Notes: generated by a model from the letters alone, not told the origin. Shown: positions 46,061-54,956, numbered from the stretch's first letter. The stretch: 64,000 nucleotides of DNA from Novosphingobium sp. RL4 (GCF_035658495.1 NZ_CP141944.1:708001-772000), one strand, 5' to 3'. Translations and numbers: made by a program.

Positions 46061-46474
46061 ATGCTCAAGCAGCTCTGCTTTTTCCGCAAGCGCGCCGACA
46101 TGACCATGGACGCGTTCATGGACTACTATGAAAACCAGCATTCGCAGCTCTCGAAGAAGATGGGCGCGGCGCCGGCGATCCCCGGCGCGGTGCGCTACGT
46201 CCGGCGCTATCTGGTGCCGGAGAAGAACCCGATCACCGGCGAGATCCACGATCCCGGCTATGACTGCGTGATGGAAATCTGGTGGAACAGCCGTGAGGAC
46301 TTCGAACGCTCGCAGGCGATCATCAGCGATCCCGCGCGCCGGCCGATGACAATGGCGGACGAGGAGAAACTCTTCGCCGGCCACGCCAATCCGGTCTGTA
46401 CCTGCATCGAATACGATTCGCCGATGGGCCCGAACGGCGAGCCCACGCGGGTGGAGCTTTCCTACGGTGACTGA
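46061..46474 (+). CDS. EthD-domain protein
   Basis: Small protein of 137 residues of the dimeric alpha/beta-barrel EthD group: LKQLCFFRKRADMTMDAFMDYYENQHSQL at the N-terminus (quoted region residues 2-30, with the conserved histidine in NQHSQL) and a C-terminal DYDSPMG-like tail. Family members act in degradation or polyketide aromatisation, some as dehydratases. It starts 2 bases after the propeller stop and overlaps the MFS start by 8 bases, so all three are co-translated. Confidence 0.78.
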   Translation: MLKQLCFFRKRADMTMDAFMDYYENQHSQLSKKMGAAPAIPGAVRYVRRYLVPEKNPITGEIHDPGYDCVMEIWWNSREDFERSQAIISDPARRPMTMADEEKLFAGHANPVCTCIEYDSPMGPNGEPTRVELSYGD

Positions 46475-47696
46475 GGCGGCATCGGCTCGGCAGGAGTGGG
46501 CGAGATACGGGCTGGTGCCGGTGGCGGCCGGGCTCGGCTATGCCACCAGCGTGATCCATATCTACGGCATCGGACCGTACATCGGCCCGGTGGCCGAAGC
46601 GATGGGCTGGAGCCGCACCGAAGTGACCTTCGGGCTCACCATCGCAACCCTGGTGCAGGCCGTGGGCGGCGTGTTCATCGGCCTTGCGGTCGACCGGTTC
46701 GGTCCGCGCAGGTTCGGGGTGATCGGCGCGGTGCTGCTGACGCTGGCCTTCGCGCTGCTCGGCACGGTGGGGGCAAGCCTTTCGCAGTGGTACCTGCTGT
46801 GGGGCCTGATCGCGATGGTCTCGCTGCCGGTGCAGGCTTCGGTCTGGACCAGCGCGGTGGCTTCGCGCTTCGAACTTTCGCGCGGGCTGGCCCTGGCGGT
46901 GACGCTTTGCGGCGCCTCCATCGCGGCGGGCTTGTTCCCGATCCTGGGGACATGGGCGATCAGGACTTTCGGCTGGCGGCTGGCCTTTGCGGTTCACGGC
47001 GGGCTGTGGTTCCTCCTCGCCTTCCCGGCGATCCTCATGTTCTTCCGCGGCGCGCACGATCGCAGCAGGGCCGCCAAGGCGCCGGTCCGGCGCGATTTGC
47101 CCGGCGCTTCGCTGGGCGAAGGGCTGCGCTCCAGCGTCTACCACCGCCTGTTCGCGGCAAGCCTGCTGTTCACGTTCACGATCATTGCCCTGGTCGTCCA
47201 CTTCGTCTCGATCCTGGGAGACCGGGGCGCAGACCCGATGACGGCGGCGGCCATCGCCTCGTTCGTCGGCTGGTTCTCGCTGGCGGGGCGGCTGGGCACG
47301 GGCGTCCTGCTCGATCGTTTCCCGGCTTCGCTGGTCGGCGCGGCGGTGTTCCTGCTGCCGGTGGCGGGCTGCGGCCTGTTGCTGGGTTCCGGCACTTCGC
47401 TGGCGGCGCTGGCGCTGGCCTCGGCGCTGATCGGGCTGACCCTGGGCGCCGAGATCGACGTCGTCGTCTACCTCATCACCCGGCATTTCGGGCTTCGGAA
47501 CTTCGGCGGCCTCTATGGCGGGGTGCTGGCGGCGCTGTCGATCGGCACGGCCATCGGTCCGCTCGCGGCGGCGGTGATCCACGACCGGACGGGAAGCTAC
47601 GAGAGCTTCCTCTGGCTGGCGATCGGCATGATGGCGGCAAGCAGTCTGGCGATCGGCACGCTGCCGCGCCGCAGCCTCGCTTTCGCGCCGGCGTGA
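46467..47696 (+). CDS. MFS transporter of the catabolic cluster
   Basis: Twelve-helix major facilitator of 409 residues resembling oxalate/formate-antiporter- and monocarboxylate-like carriers (GIGPYIGPVAEAMGWSRTEV, GLAVDRFGPRRFGVIG between helices 2 and 3, and FGGLYGGVLAALSIGTAIGP). It should import the cluster substrate or export a product. GTG 46467 overlaps the EthD stop; GGAG lies 10 bases upstream. No regulatory gene is linked. Confidence 0.82.
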   Translation: MTEAASARQEWARYGLVPVAAGLGYATSVIHIYGIGPYIGPVAEAMGWSRTEVTFGLTIATLVQAVGGVFIGLAVDRFGPRRFGVIGAVLLTLAFALLGTVGASLSQWYLLWGLIAMVSLPVQASVWTSAVASRFELSRGLALAVTLCGASIAAGLFPILGTWAIRTFGWRLAFAVHGGLWFLLAFPAILMFFRGAHDRSRAAKAPVRRDLPGASLGEGLRSSVYHRLFAASLLFTFTIIALVVHFVSILGDRGADPMTAAAIASFVGWFSLAGRLGTGVLLDRFPASLVGAAVFLLPVAGCGLLLGSGTSLAALALASALIGLTLGAEIDVVVYLITRHFGLRNFGGLYGGVLAALSIGTAIGPLAAAVIHDRTGSYESFLWLAIGMMAASSLAIGTLPRRSLAFAPA

Positions 47697-47784
47697 ACGC
47701 GGTAGCGCCACGGCGATTTGCTCCGCTGTGCGAATAATGGGATAACGGGCGCAAATCGGCGCGAAGATAACGGGATGAGAACGC

Positions 47785-49143
47785 ATGGGTGAAATTGGCA
47801 CGATCGTGCAGGCTGCCGAGGACCTGACCGTCCCGGTCCGCGTCCCGGCCGAGGCCTACGTTTCACCGGAATACGCCAAGGCCGAACGCGACAGGCTGTG
47901 GCGCAAGGTCTGGCTTCAGGCGGGGCGCCTGGAAGACATTCCCGAAGTCGGCGATTTCATCACTTTCGACATCCTCGACGATTCGGTGATCGTGGTCCGC
48001 GCCTCGGAAACCGAGATACGCGCTTTCCACAATGTCTGCCCGCACCGCGGCCGCAAGCTGGTCGATACGCCGCCGGGAATGCGCAATGCCAGGGGCACGC
48101 GCCGCAACTTCATCTGCGGCTATCATGGCTGGACCTTCGGGCTGGACGGGGCCAACACCTATCTAGAACACCAGGAAGACTGGCAGGGGCGGCTCTGTGG
48201 CGGTCAGGCCGATCTAGGTGTCGTTCAGGTCGGTCTCTGGGGCGGTTGGGTCTGGATCAATCTCGACCCCGATTGCATGCCGCTGGCCGAATATCTCCAC
48301 CCGGCAGCGGGCATGCTCGACCCCTATGGCCTTGAAAACATGCGTCCCCGCTGGCGCAAATGGGTCGTGTTCGAGTGCAACTGGAAGGTCGCGATGGAGG
48401 CCTTCTGCGAAACCTACCATGTTTCCACCACGCACCCCGAATTCATGGAATTCGGCCAGTTCCGCGGCTGGGCCCGCAACCAGGGACTGCACTCCAACAT
48501 CGGCTACGAAGCGCCCAAGGGGCAGGAGGAAGACTCCGGAAAACTGCGCCTCGGCGCGGGCGAGGACCCGCGGCTCACCACGGCGGAAATGCAGAATTTC
48601 ACCTGGGCGAATGCCAATACCAACACGACGATGACACTGGTCGGCGTTGCCAACCGCCTCAAGGACGAACTGCCCGAAGGTACCCCGGCGGCGGAAGTGT
48701 CGGCCTACTGGATCGGCACCGCGCGCAAGGAAGACGCGGAACGCGGCGTGGTGTGGGCGCAGGTCGATCCGCAGCACACGGCCCAGGCGGGCACGGCCTG
48801 GCAGATCTTCCCGAACTTCCAGATCGGCCACGCGGTCAACAACATGCTCTGCTATCAGGCACGGCCCTATGGCGCCGATCCGGACAAGTGCATCTTCGAG
48901 GCTGCCGTCTACGAACTCTGGCCCGAGGGTGAAGCTCCCGAAACGGAATGGGAATACACCGCCCCCAATGACTGGCCGCCTGTTCTCCAGCAGGACTTCG
49001 CCAACATGGCTGCTGTCCAGCAAGGCATGAAAAACGTCGGTTTCCGGGGCGCGCAGCCCAACCCCTACATGGAACGCTCAGTGGCGAGCCTGCACATGAA
49101 CCTTGCCAGATTTATGGGCTCGGGCAGCCCCGAAACCTACTGA
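47785..49143 (+). CDS. Rieske-type ring-hydroxylating oxygenase, alpha subunit
   Basis: Non-heme iron oxygenase of 452 residues. The Rieske [2Fe-2S] ligands are in CPHRGRKL (about residue 83) and CGYHGWTF (about 111), and the mononuclear-iron histidines in ETYHVSTTHPEF (about 212 and 217). It should hydroxylate an aromatic or other cyclic substrate. No beta subunit, ferredoxin or reductase is encoded nearby, so it may be a homo-oligomeric oxygenase that borrows an electron donor from elsewhere. ATG 47785 follows an 88-bp gap after the MFS gene. Confidence 0.9.
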   Translation: MGEIGTIVQAAEDLTVPVRVPAEAYVSPEYAKAERDRLWRKVWLQAGRLEDIPEVGDFITFDILDDSVIVVRASETEIRAFHNVCPHRGRKLVDTPPGMRNARGTRRNFICGYHGWTFGLDGANTYLEHQEDWQGRLCGGQADLGVVQVGLWGGWVWINLDPDCMPLAEYLHPAAGMLDPYGLENMRPRWRKWVVFECNWKVAMEAFCETYHVSTTHPEFMEFGQFRGWARNQGLHSNIGYEAPKGQEEDSGKLRLGAGEDPRLTTAEMQNFTWANANTNTTMTLVGVANRLKDELPEGTPAAEVSAYWIGTARKEDAERGVVWAQVDPQHTAQAGTAWQIFPNFQIGHAVNNMLCYQARPYGADPDKCIFEAAVYELWPEGEAPETEWEYTAPNDWPPVLQQDFANMAAVQQGMKNVGFRGAQPNPYMERSVASLHMNLARFMGSGSPETY

Positions 49144-49156
49144 TCGGCCCCGGCCG

Positions 49157-50083
49157 ATGGAGGGGATGCCGCTGGTTCACGTAAGCTGGGCGCTTGCCGA
49201 TAATGGCTTGCGTCCCGCCTGCGACGCGTTCTTTCGCGAGGTGTTCGGCGCGGAGACCGCGCACGAGATATTGATAACGCCGGAAACCGAAAAGCTCGGC
49301 CTCGACCGCGAAGAGAGCTTGCTGATGGTGGGCGACACCATGTTGATCCCGATCGCCCCGGCCGGTCGAGGCGCGGAACCGGGGCATCCGCTCGGCGACA
49401 TGCTGCGGCGCTCGGCAGGGGAGAACCGCTGGATCGGCATCGCCCTCAAGACGAACGACCTGGCGGCGGCAGACGCCTGGTTCGCGGCGCGCGGCTTCAA
49501 GCGGCATTACGATCCGGGCATGGAAGCCTTCTATTTCCTGATCCCGCGCGGACAGGTCATGGGCTTGCGGCTGGAGATCGTGAAGCAGGACATGCCCGGC
49601 GATCCTCGCCGCGATCCGTCGTGGAGCGCGGCGAAGTGGCGGGACGGGCATCCGCTGGGGATCGAGGGATTGCAGGCCATCGGCCTTTCCGCGCCATCGC
49701 TGAACGATGCGCGCGAAATGTTCCACGGGAAACTCGGGTTGCCGGAACTTGGCGAAAGAGCACTGCCCGAGGGGGACTGTGCCGCCTTTGCAATAGGCGA
49801 TACCGTCCTCGAAGTTCTGGCAGGACGCAAGCAGAGCGACGCCGTTTCCGTCCATGCGCGCGAGGTGAAGGGAATCCGGCACCTCGTCTTCAAGGTTCGT
49901 GATGCCACAGCCGCCGCGCAATACTTGCGCGGCAAGGGGCTCCCGTTGACCGGAGATACCGAGACGCGTTTCGCCGTTGTGCCGGAAGCGGCGCAGGGGC
50001 GGCTGATCTGGTTTACTGGAGCGACACCGGCGGGCTATCCGCCGGCTGGTTCGCGGCTGGCGGAACTCGTCAAGACCGCCTGA
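49157..50083 (+). CDS. Two-domain VOC (glyoxalase/dioxygenase-fold) protein
   Basis: Protein of about 308 residues with two vicinal-oxygen-chelate-like halves (LVHVSWALADNGLRPACDAF at the start; LQAIGLSAPSLNDAREMFHG near residue 175; a third beta-alpha unit KGIRHLVFKVRDATAAAQYL). Possible metal ligands are HVS and HLV histidines and late glutamates. It could be a dioxygenase, epimerase or lyase acting on the Rieske product. The start is ambiguous: ATG 49157 is used; ATG 49166 abuts GGAGGGG. It begins 13 bases after the Rieske stop. Confidence 0.68.
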   Translation: MEGMPLVHVSWALADNGLRPACDAFFREVFGAETAHEILITPETEKLGLDREESLLMVGDTMLIPIAPAGRGAEPGHPLGDMLRRSAGENRWIGIALKTNDLAAADAWFAARGFKRHYDPGMEAFYFLIPRGQVMGLRLEIVKQDMPGDPRRDPSWSAAKWRDGHPLGIEGLQAIGLSAPSLNDAREMFHGKLGLPELGERALPEGDCAAFAIGDTVLEVLAGRKQSDAVSVHAREVKGIRHLVFKVRDATAAAQYLRGKGLPLTGDTETRFAVVPEAAQGRLIWFTGATPAGYPPAGSRLAELVKTA

Positions 50084-50178
50084 AGCGGATCAGCGGCGCC
50101 TTGTGCCGGTCCTGCCAAGACGCGGCGCCCGCATGAGGATGACCATGGTTCTCCCGGCCCCGCGGGCCCCCGATCCGC

Positions 50179-50778
50179 CTACTTGGCTTCTGCCAGCAAC
50201 TTGGCTGCTTCCGGAGAGCTCCAGTCGTTGCCGCCCGTGTAGCGCCAGACCTCGCGGCCCTGGCTGTCGAACAGAACCGTTACGGGCAGGTTGCCGCCGT
50301 ACTGGAAGCCGAGGTCGCCGTTTTCGTCCACCCAGGGCTGGATATTGTCCAGCTTGCGGCGACGAAGGATCTCCACGACCTTGTAGGTGTCTCCGGTATC
50401 CTCGGAGATCGGCAGGATCTGCACCGGCCCGTTGGGGTCTTTGGCAAGGGCTTCGAGAGTCGGCATTTCCGCGATGCAGGGGGCGCACCAGGTCGCCCAG
50501 AGGTTTACCAGCAGCGGCTTGCCCTTCAGCGACATGAGGTCGAGGCTCTCCCCGGTATTGTCGACCAGGGTCACGTCCGGCATCGGATCGCCCTTGTGCG
50601 AACGGTCCAGCTTGCCAGCAGGCTTTGCGGCGGCCGGCGCGGTGCTTTCGGAAGCTTGCGCCGAAGCCTCCTGTTGCGCGTCCTTCCCGCTTTGCCTATC
50701 GCAGCCCGCGGCCAGGAGGGCGCCTGCCCCCGCGATGGAACACAGGACGAGCGACTTGAGCGATTTGGAAGACAGCAA
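50179..50778 (-). CDS. TlpA-like thioredoxin-fold lipoprotein
   Basis: Periplasmic thiol-disulfide protein of about 199 residues, with signal peptide and lipobox ([17 protein letters not shown], cysteine at about residue 28), an Ala/Ser-rich linker and a thioredoxin domain with [15 protein letters not shown], cis-proline in NLPVTVLFD. It probably reduces or repairs apo-cytochromes or other periplasmic thiols. TTG 50778 is inferred as start because GGAG lies 9 bases before it and the signal peptide begins there. It is divergent from argH with almost no spacer. Confidence 0.85.
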   Translation of the reverse strand: MLSSKSLKSLVLCSIAGAGALLAAGCDRQSGKDAQQEASAQASESTAPAAAKPAGKLDRSHKGDPMPDVTLVDNTGESLDLMSLKGKPLLVNLWATWCAPCIAEMPTLEALAKDPNGPVQILPISEDTGDTYKVVEILRRRKLDNIQPWVDENGDLGFQYGGNLPVTVLFDSQGREVWRYTGGNDWSSPEAAKLLAEAK

Positions 50779-50797
50779 GGCGGCAGGCTCCAACCAG

Positions 50798-52171
50798 ATG
50801 TGGGGGGGACGGTTCGAAGGTGGACCGTCTGCAATCATGCGCGAGATAAATGCCTCGATCCCCTTCGACAAGGCATTGTGGCGGCAGGACATCGCGGCCA
50901 GCAAGGCGCACGTCGCGATGCTGGGGGCTTGCGGCGTGGTTTCGGCCGAGGACGCGATCACGATTCGCGATGGCCTCGATCAGGTTGCGGCCGAGTACGA
51001 AGTCTCCGGAGTTCCCGAAAACTGGGACCTCGAGGACATTCACATGACCACCGAGGGTCGCCTTGCCGAGCTGATCGGCCCGGTTGCAGGACGCCTCCAC
51101 ACCGCCCGTTCGCGTAACGACCAGGTGGCGACCGATTTCCGGCTCTGGGTGCGCGATGCCGTCGATCAGGCCGATGCGGGTCTCGAAGCGCTCCAGAAGG
51201 CGCTCGTCGCCCGTGCCGGTGAGCATGCCGATTCGATCATGCCCGGCTTCACCCATCTCCAGACCGCGCAGCCGGTGACGCTGGGCCATCACCTCATGGC
51301 CTATTACGAGATGATCGGCCGCGACCGTTCGCGGTTTGCCGACGCTCGCAAGCGCATGAACCGCAGCCCGCTCGGCGCCGCGGCGCTTGCCGGAACCGGC
51401 TTCCCGATCGACCGCACGATGACCGCGCAGGCGCTCGGCTTCGACGCGCCGACCGACAACAGTCTCGATTCGGTGTCGGACCGCGATTTCGCGCTCGATT
51501 ACCTGATGGCGGCCAGCCAGTGTTCGCTGCACCTTTCGCGTCTGGCCGAAGAATTCATCATCTGGGCCAGCCAGCCCTTCGGTTTCGTGGCACTGCCCGA
51601 TTCGCTGTCCACGGGCAGCTCGATCATGCCGCAGAAGAAGAACCCGGACGCCGCGGAACTGGTGCGCGGCCATTCGGGCCGGATCGTTGGCTGCCTCACC
51701 AGCCTGATGATCACCATGAAGGGTCTGCCGCTGGCCTATTCGAAGGATATGCAGGACGACAAGCCGCCGGTCTTCGAGGCGGCTAGCCTGCTGGCGCTGT
51801 CGATTGCGGCGATGACCGGCATGGTTGCGGAAACCCGCTTCCGCACCGATCGCATGCGCGGCGCTGCCGAACTGGGCTTCGCCACTGCCACCGATCTCGC
51901 CGACTGGCTGGTGCGCGAAGGCAACATTCCCTTCCGCGAGGCGCACCACATCACCGGTTCGGCGGTAAAGCTGGCCGAGCAGCGCGGTGTCGCGCTCGAC
52001 CAATTGCCGCTGGAAGACCTCAAGGCCATCGACAGCCGCATCGACGAGCGCGTATTCAAGGCGCTCTCGGTCGAGGCTTCGGTCGCCGCGCGCAAGTCGC
52101 ACGGTGGCACCGCGCCCGAGCAGGTACGCCTGCGCGTTGCCGAAGCCCGGCTCGCGCTCGGTCTGGAGTGA
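50798..52171 (+). CDS. argH: Argininosuccinate lyase
   Basis: Last step of arginine synthesis, argininosuccinate to arginine and fumarate. From ATG 50798 ([14 protein letters not shown]) the protein is 457 residues, the usual family length. Motifs are [13 protein letters not shown], the signature [19 protein letters not shown] with the mobile catalytic loop (about residue 280), [13 protein letters not shown] and [13 protein letters not shown]. An in-frame ATG at 50735 would add 21 residues but would overlap the tlpA-like gene head to head. Confidence 0.93.
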   Translation: MWGGRFEGGPSAIMREINASIPFDKALWRQDIAASKAHVAMLGACGVVSAEDAITIRDGLDQVAAEYEVSGVPENWDLEDIHMTTEGRLAELIGPVAGRLHTARSRNDQVATDFRLWVRDAVDQADAGLEALQKALVARAGEHADSIMPGFTHLQTAQPVTLGHHLMAYYEMIGRDRSRFADARKRMNRSPLGAAALAGTGFPIDRTMTAQALGFDAPTDNSLDSVSDRDFALDYLMAASQCSLHLSRLAEEFIIWASQPFGFVALPDSLSTGSSIMPQKKNPDAAELVRGHSGRIVGCLTSLMITMKGLPLAYSKDMQDDKPPVFEAASLLALSIAAMTGMVAETRFRTDRMRGAAELGFATATDLADWLVREGNIPFREAHHITGSAVKLAEQRGVALDQLPLEDLKAIDSRIDERVFKALSVEASVAARKSHGGTAPEQVRLRVAEARLALGLE

Positions 52172-52176
52172 TCTGA

Positions 52177-52416
52177 ATGCGCAAGACGGCTGCCCTGATC
52201 CTGTTTCTCGCCCTTTCGGCCTGCGGCCAGCGGTCCGCGCTCGCGCTGAAACCGGGGCAGCAGCTTCCGCCCGCGCCCTATGGTCGCGAGCAGAAACCGG
52301 GCAGCGCGGAACTGCTCAATACGCCCACGCTGGCGATACCCGAGCGTAGCGTCGAATTGCGCACCCGCTCGGAATCGCGTGAGGACGATCCTTTCGACCT
52401 CCCGCCCCCGGAATAA
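52177..52416 (+). CDS. LptM-like small lipoprotein
   Basis: Protein of 79 residues with a short signal peptide and lipobox (ALILFLALSACGQRSAL, cysteine at about residue 16) followed by a proline-rich, unstructured tail (LKPGQQLPPAPYG, DDPFDLPPPE). In E. coli the similar LptM (YifL), which helps mature the LPS translocon LptD, lies by dapF. In alphaproteobacteria such a lipoprotein is commonly found between argH and lysA, as here (5 bases after argH). The function is inferred from size, motif and place. Confidence 0.72.
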   Translation: MRKTAALILFLALSACGQRSALALKPGQQLPPAPYGREQKPGSAELLNTPTLAIPERSVELRTRSESREDDPFDLPPPE

Positions 52417-52492
52417 GCCTCTTTCCTGTTTGCCGCGTTTTCGTGGGCCGGGCCGTTCGCCTGGCTCGAAAAATGCCTTAGCCGAGACGACC

Positions 52493-53752
52493 ATGGACCA
52501 TTTCGAACTCACGAACGGCGAGCTTTTCGCCGAAGACGTGCCGCTGGCTGCGATTGCCGCCGAAGTCGGTACGCCAGTTTACGTCTATTCCCGCAGCACG
52601 CTCAGCCGCCATGCCCGCGTGTTTCGTGAAGCGCTGGCGGAACTGCCCAAGGTTCACATCGCCTTCGCCGTGAAGTCCAACCCGAATCTTGCGGTGCTTC
52701 GCCTGCTTGCCAGGGAAGGTTACGGCGCCGACGTCGTATCCGAGGGTGAAATGAACCGTGCCCTCGCTGCGGGAATTCCTGCCGGGGACATCGTGTTTTC
52801 GGGCGTGGGCAAGACCCGCCGCGAACTGACCGCCGCCGTGAAGGCAGGGATCGGCCAGTTCAATCTCGAAAGCGAGGAAGAAGGTGTGGAACTGGCGGAG
52901 ATCGCCGCCGCACTCGGCCTGCGCGCGCCTTGCGCCCTGCGGGTCAATCCGGATGTGGATGCGCGCACGCACGCCAAGATTTCCACTGGCAAGGCGGACA
53001 ACAAGTTCGGCGTTGCCTATGACCGTGCGGCCGGGATCTATGCTCGTCTCTCGGGGCTGGTCGGGTTGGATATGAAGGGCCTTGCGGTTCATATCGGCAG
53101 CCAGATTTCCGATCTCGAACCCTCGCGCCTCGCCTTCATCAAGATGGGCGAGCTGATGGAGGCGATCCGTGCCGAAGGTCATTCGGTGACGCACATGGAT
53201 CTCGGCGGCGGGCTGGGCGTGCCTTACAAGGCCACCGATTCGCTGCCGACACCGCAGGACTACGGCGCGATGGTCGCATCGGTGGCGAAGGACTGGGGCG
53301 TCACCCTGATGTTCGAGCCGGGCCGTGTGATCACCGGGAATTCCGGCGTGCTCGTTACCGAAGTCGTCCGGGTCAAGGAAGGCGCGGTGAATCCCTTTGT
53401 CGTGGTTGATGCGGCGATGAACGATCTTGCGCGCCCCGCCATGTACGATGCCTGGCACGACTTCGCGGCAGTGAAGCCCAACGGCAGGACCATGACCGCC
53501 AACATCGTCGGACCCATCTGCGAAAGCTCTGATACGTTCGCCATGGGCCGCGAGATCGATGAGGTCGTATCGGGCGATCTGGCGATCTTCCGCACGGCAG
53601 GCGCCTATGGTGCGACCATGGCGAACACCTACAACAGCCGTGCGCTGGTGCCCGAAGTGATGGTGGACGGAGACAAGTGGGCGATCGTTGCCGCCCGGAT
53701 CGAGCCGGAAACGATCCTCGCGGCGGAAACCGTGCCGGAGTGGCTGGCCTGA
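52493..53752 (+). CDS. lysA: Diaminopimelate decarboxylase
   Basis: PLP enzyme of 419 residues converting meso-diaminopimelate to L-lysine. The PLP lysine is in VHIAFAVKSNPNLAVL (about residue 60). HIGSQISDL and the glycine-rich phosphate loop DLGGGLGVPY follow; FEPGRVI and the substrate cysteine region GPICESSDTFA (about 345) complete the family pattern. ATG 52493 is the family start; its ribosome-binding site is weak. It is probably co-transcribed with argH and the small lipoprotein gene. Confidence 0.95.
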   Translation: MDHFELTNGELFAEDVPLAAIAAEVGTPVYVYSRSTLSRHARVFREALAELPKVHIAFAVKSNPNLAVLRLLAREGYGADVVSEGEMNRALAAGIPAGDIVFSGVGKTRRELTAAVKAGIGQFNLESEEEGVELAEIAAALGLRAPCALRVNPDVDARTHAKISTGKADNKFGVAYDRAAGIYARLSGLVGLDMKGLAVHIGSQISDLEPSRLAFIKMGELMEAIRAEGHSVTHMDLGGGLGVPYKATDSLPTPQDYGAMVASVAKDWGVTLMFEPGRVITGNSGVLVTEVVRVKEGAVNPFVVVDAAMNDLARPAMYDAWHDFAAVKPNGRTMTANIVGPICESSDTFAMGREIDEVVSGDLAIFRTAGAYGATMANTYNSRALVPEVMVDGDKWAIVAARIEPETILAAETVPEWLA

Positions 53753-53795
53753 CCCGGAACAGTCCCGCGGGCTTCGACAATCATGGCCTGAACGG

Positions 53796-53826
53796 ATAGG
53801 AACGGCGCAGTCCGTCGTTCCTATCG
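53796..53826 (+). repeat. Perfect 10-bp hairpin before the siroheme-synthase-like gene
   Basis: GATAGGAACG pairs with CGTTCCTATC around an 11-base loop, 12 bases before the next ATG. It could end lysA transcripts weakly or fold in the leader and mask initiation of the next gene. Confidence 0.55.
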
Positions 53827-53838
53827 AGGCCGTTCTTC

Positions 53839-54636
53839 ATGATTGAAAGTTTACCGCTGTTCCACCGCCTCACCGGCCAACCGGTGGTGGTGCTGGGAGC
53901 GGGCGAAGCGGCGGAAGCCAAGCGCCGGCTGGTGGAACGGGCTGGCGCGCGTCCTGTCGCAAGCCTTGAGGAGGGGATCCTCGAAGGCGCGCGAATAGCC
54001 TTTGTCGCGCATGAGGACGAGGCGCTGGCACTGGCCGACGCGGCGCGCGCGCGGGAAGCCGGGCTCCTGGTTAATGTGCCGGATCGGCCCGCACTATGCG
54101 ATTTCACTGTGCCGTCGATTCTCGATCGGACGCCGGTTCTGCTGGCTATCGGTACGGGCGGGGCTTCGGCAGGGCTGGCGAAGCAGCTCCGCCTGCGGCT
54201 GGAGATGCTCTTGCCGCAGACGCTGGGCGCGCTCGCGCAAGGGCTGTTCTCTGCCCGTGCAGCGTTGCGGACGCGTTTTCCCGATGCCGGTGAGCGGCGG
54301 CGCGCTCTTGATGCCGCGCTGGGTGAGGGCGGCCCGCTCGATCCGCTGGTGGAGCAGAGCGCAGCGCGTATCGAAGGCTGGCTGGCGAATGCGACCCCTG
54401 TCTCGACCGGCATGGTGGAAATCCGGCTGCGAAGCGCGGACCCCGAAGACCTGACCTTGCGCGAGGCCCGGCTCCTGGGATCGGCAGACCGGGTCATGCA
54501 TGAACTGGCTGTTCCGTCAGCCGTGCTGGAACGCGCCCGCGCCGATGCTGGCCGTTTTCCGATCCCGGCCGATGACGAGGCGGTTGCATCCGCCGAGGGC
54601 CTGACGATCGTGCTGCGCGCGGCCTCGTCAGGTTGA
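53839..54636 (+). CDS. Precorrin-2 dehydrogenase / sirohydrochlorin ferrochelatase with decayed methyltransferase tail
   Basis: NAD-dependent oxidation of precorrin-2 and possibly iron insertion, making siroheme for sulfite or nitrite reduction. The 265-residue protein has PVVVLGAGEAAEAKRRLVE (Rossmann, about 15-33), LVNVPDRPALCDFTVPSI (about 75-93), AIGTGGASAGLAKQLR (about 102-117) and a helical dimerisation domain. After residue 200 comes VEIRLRSADPEDLTLREARL, which resembles the first 50 residues of uroporphyrinogen-III methyltransferase but has lost the GxGxGD loop and the rest of the domain. It looks like a shortened CysG. Confidence 0.8.
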   Translation: MIESLPLFHRLTGQPVVVLGAGEAAEAKRRLVERAGARPVASLEEGILEGARIAFVAHEDEALALADAARAREAGLLVNVPDRPALCDFTVPSILDRTPVLLAIGTGGASAGLAKQLRLRLEMLLPQTLGALAQGLFSARAALRTRFPDAGERRRALDAALGEGGPLDPLVEQSAARIEGWLANATPVSTGMVEIRLRSADPEDLTLREARLLGSADRVMHELAVPSAVLERARADAGRFPIPADDEAVASAEGLTIVLRAASSG

Positions 54637-54688
54637 TTCCCATAAGACATCCAAAGTGCGACACTATTGAGGGTCAATTACGTCGGTT

Positions 54689-54706
54689 AATTGTATATTT
54701 ACAATT
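54689..54706. promoter_or_regulatory. AT-rich palindrome in the control region before the cupin-like pair
   Basis: AATTGTA TATT TACAATT is a perfect 7-bp inverted repeat. It overlaps a second one, CAATTA (54675-54680) with TAATTG (54688-54693). The stretch about 54640-54720 is strikingly AT-rich against its surroundings and is the most likely promoter/operator of 54984-56869. Confidence 0.5.
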
Positions 54707-54803
54707 GCAGGAAATTAATTAAGCCGGAAGGCGGGTGTGCGGCAACCTTGTTATTTACGGCGGATCATCAGTGCCGAAGGGGGATGTTTTGCAGCGAACG
54801 GAT

Positions 54804-54956
54804 TCATTGATTTTTGAGTTGCCGCAGATCGATCTTGCCCTGCTTCCCGATCTCGATAGTCCAGTTGCACTTCACGGTACCCTTGCAGATCGTGACCGCC
54901 TGCAATGCCTAGATGACAATCGTGCGCTTCTTGTCCCCTGCCTTTACGAACTGCAT
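54804..54956 (-). pseudogene. Possible small basic protein gene interrupted by TAG
   Basis: The minus frame from ATG 54956 reads MQFVKAGDKKRTIVI, then TAG (54909-54911), then ALQAVTICKGTVKCNWTIEI and GKQGKIDLRQLKNQ to TGA at 54804. Third positions are about 80% G/C, as in real genes of this genome, whereas the opposite-strand frame 54735-54968 is much poorer. It may be a decayed roughly 50-residue gene, two tiny ORFs, or a chance pattern; TTG 54905 could re-start the second half. Confidence 0.35.

Noticed and set aside
50387..50797. In-frame upstream extension of argH
   Set aside because: It would run antisense through the TlpA-like gene; argH homologues begin at or near MWGGRF and the length fits 457 residues.
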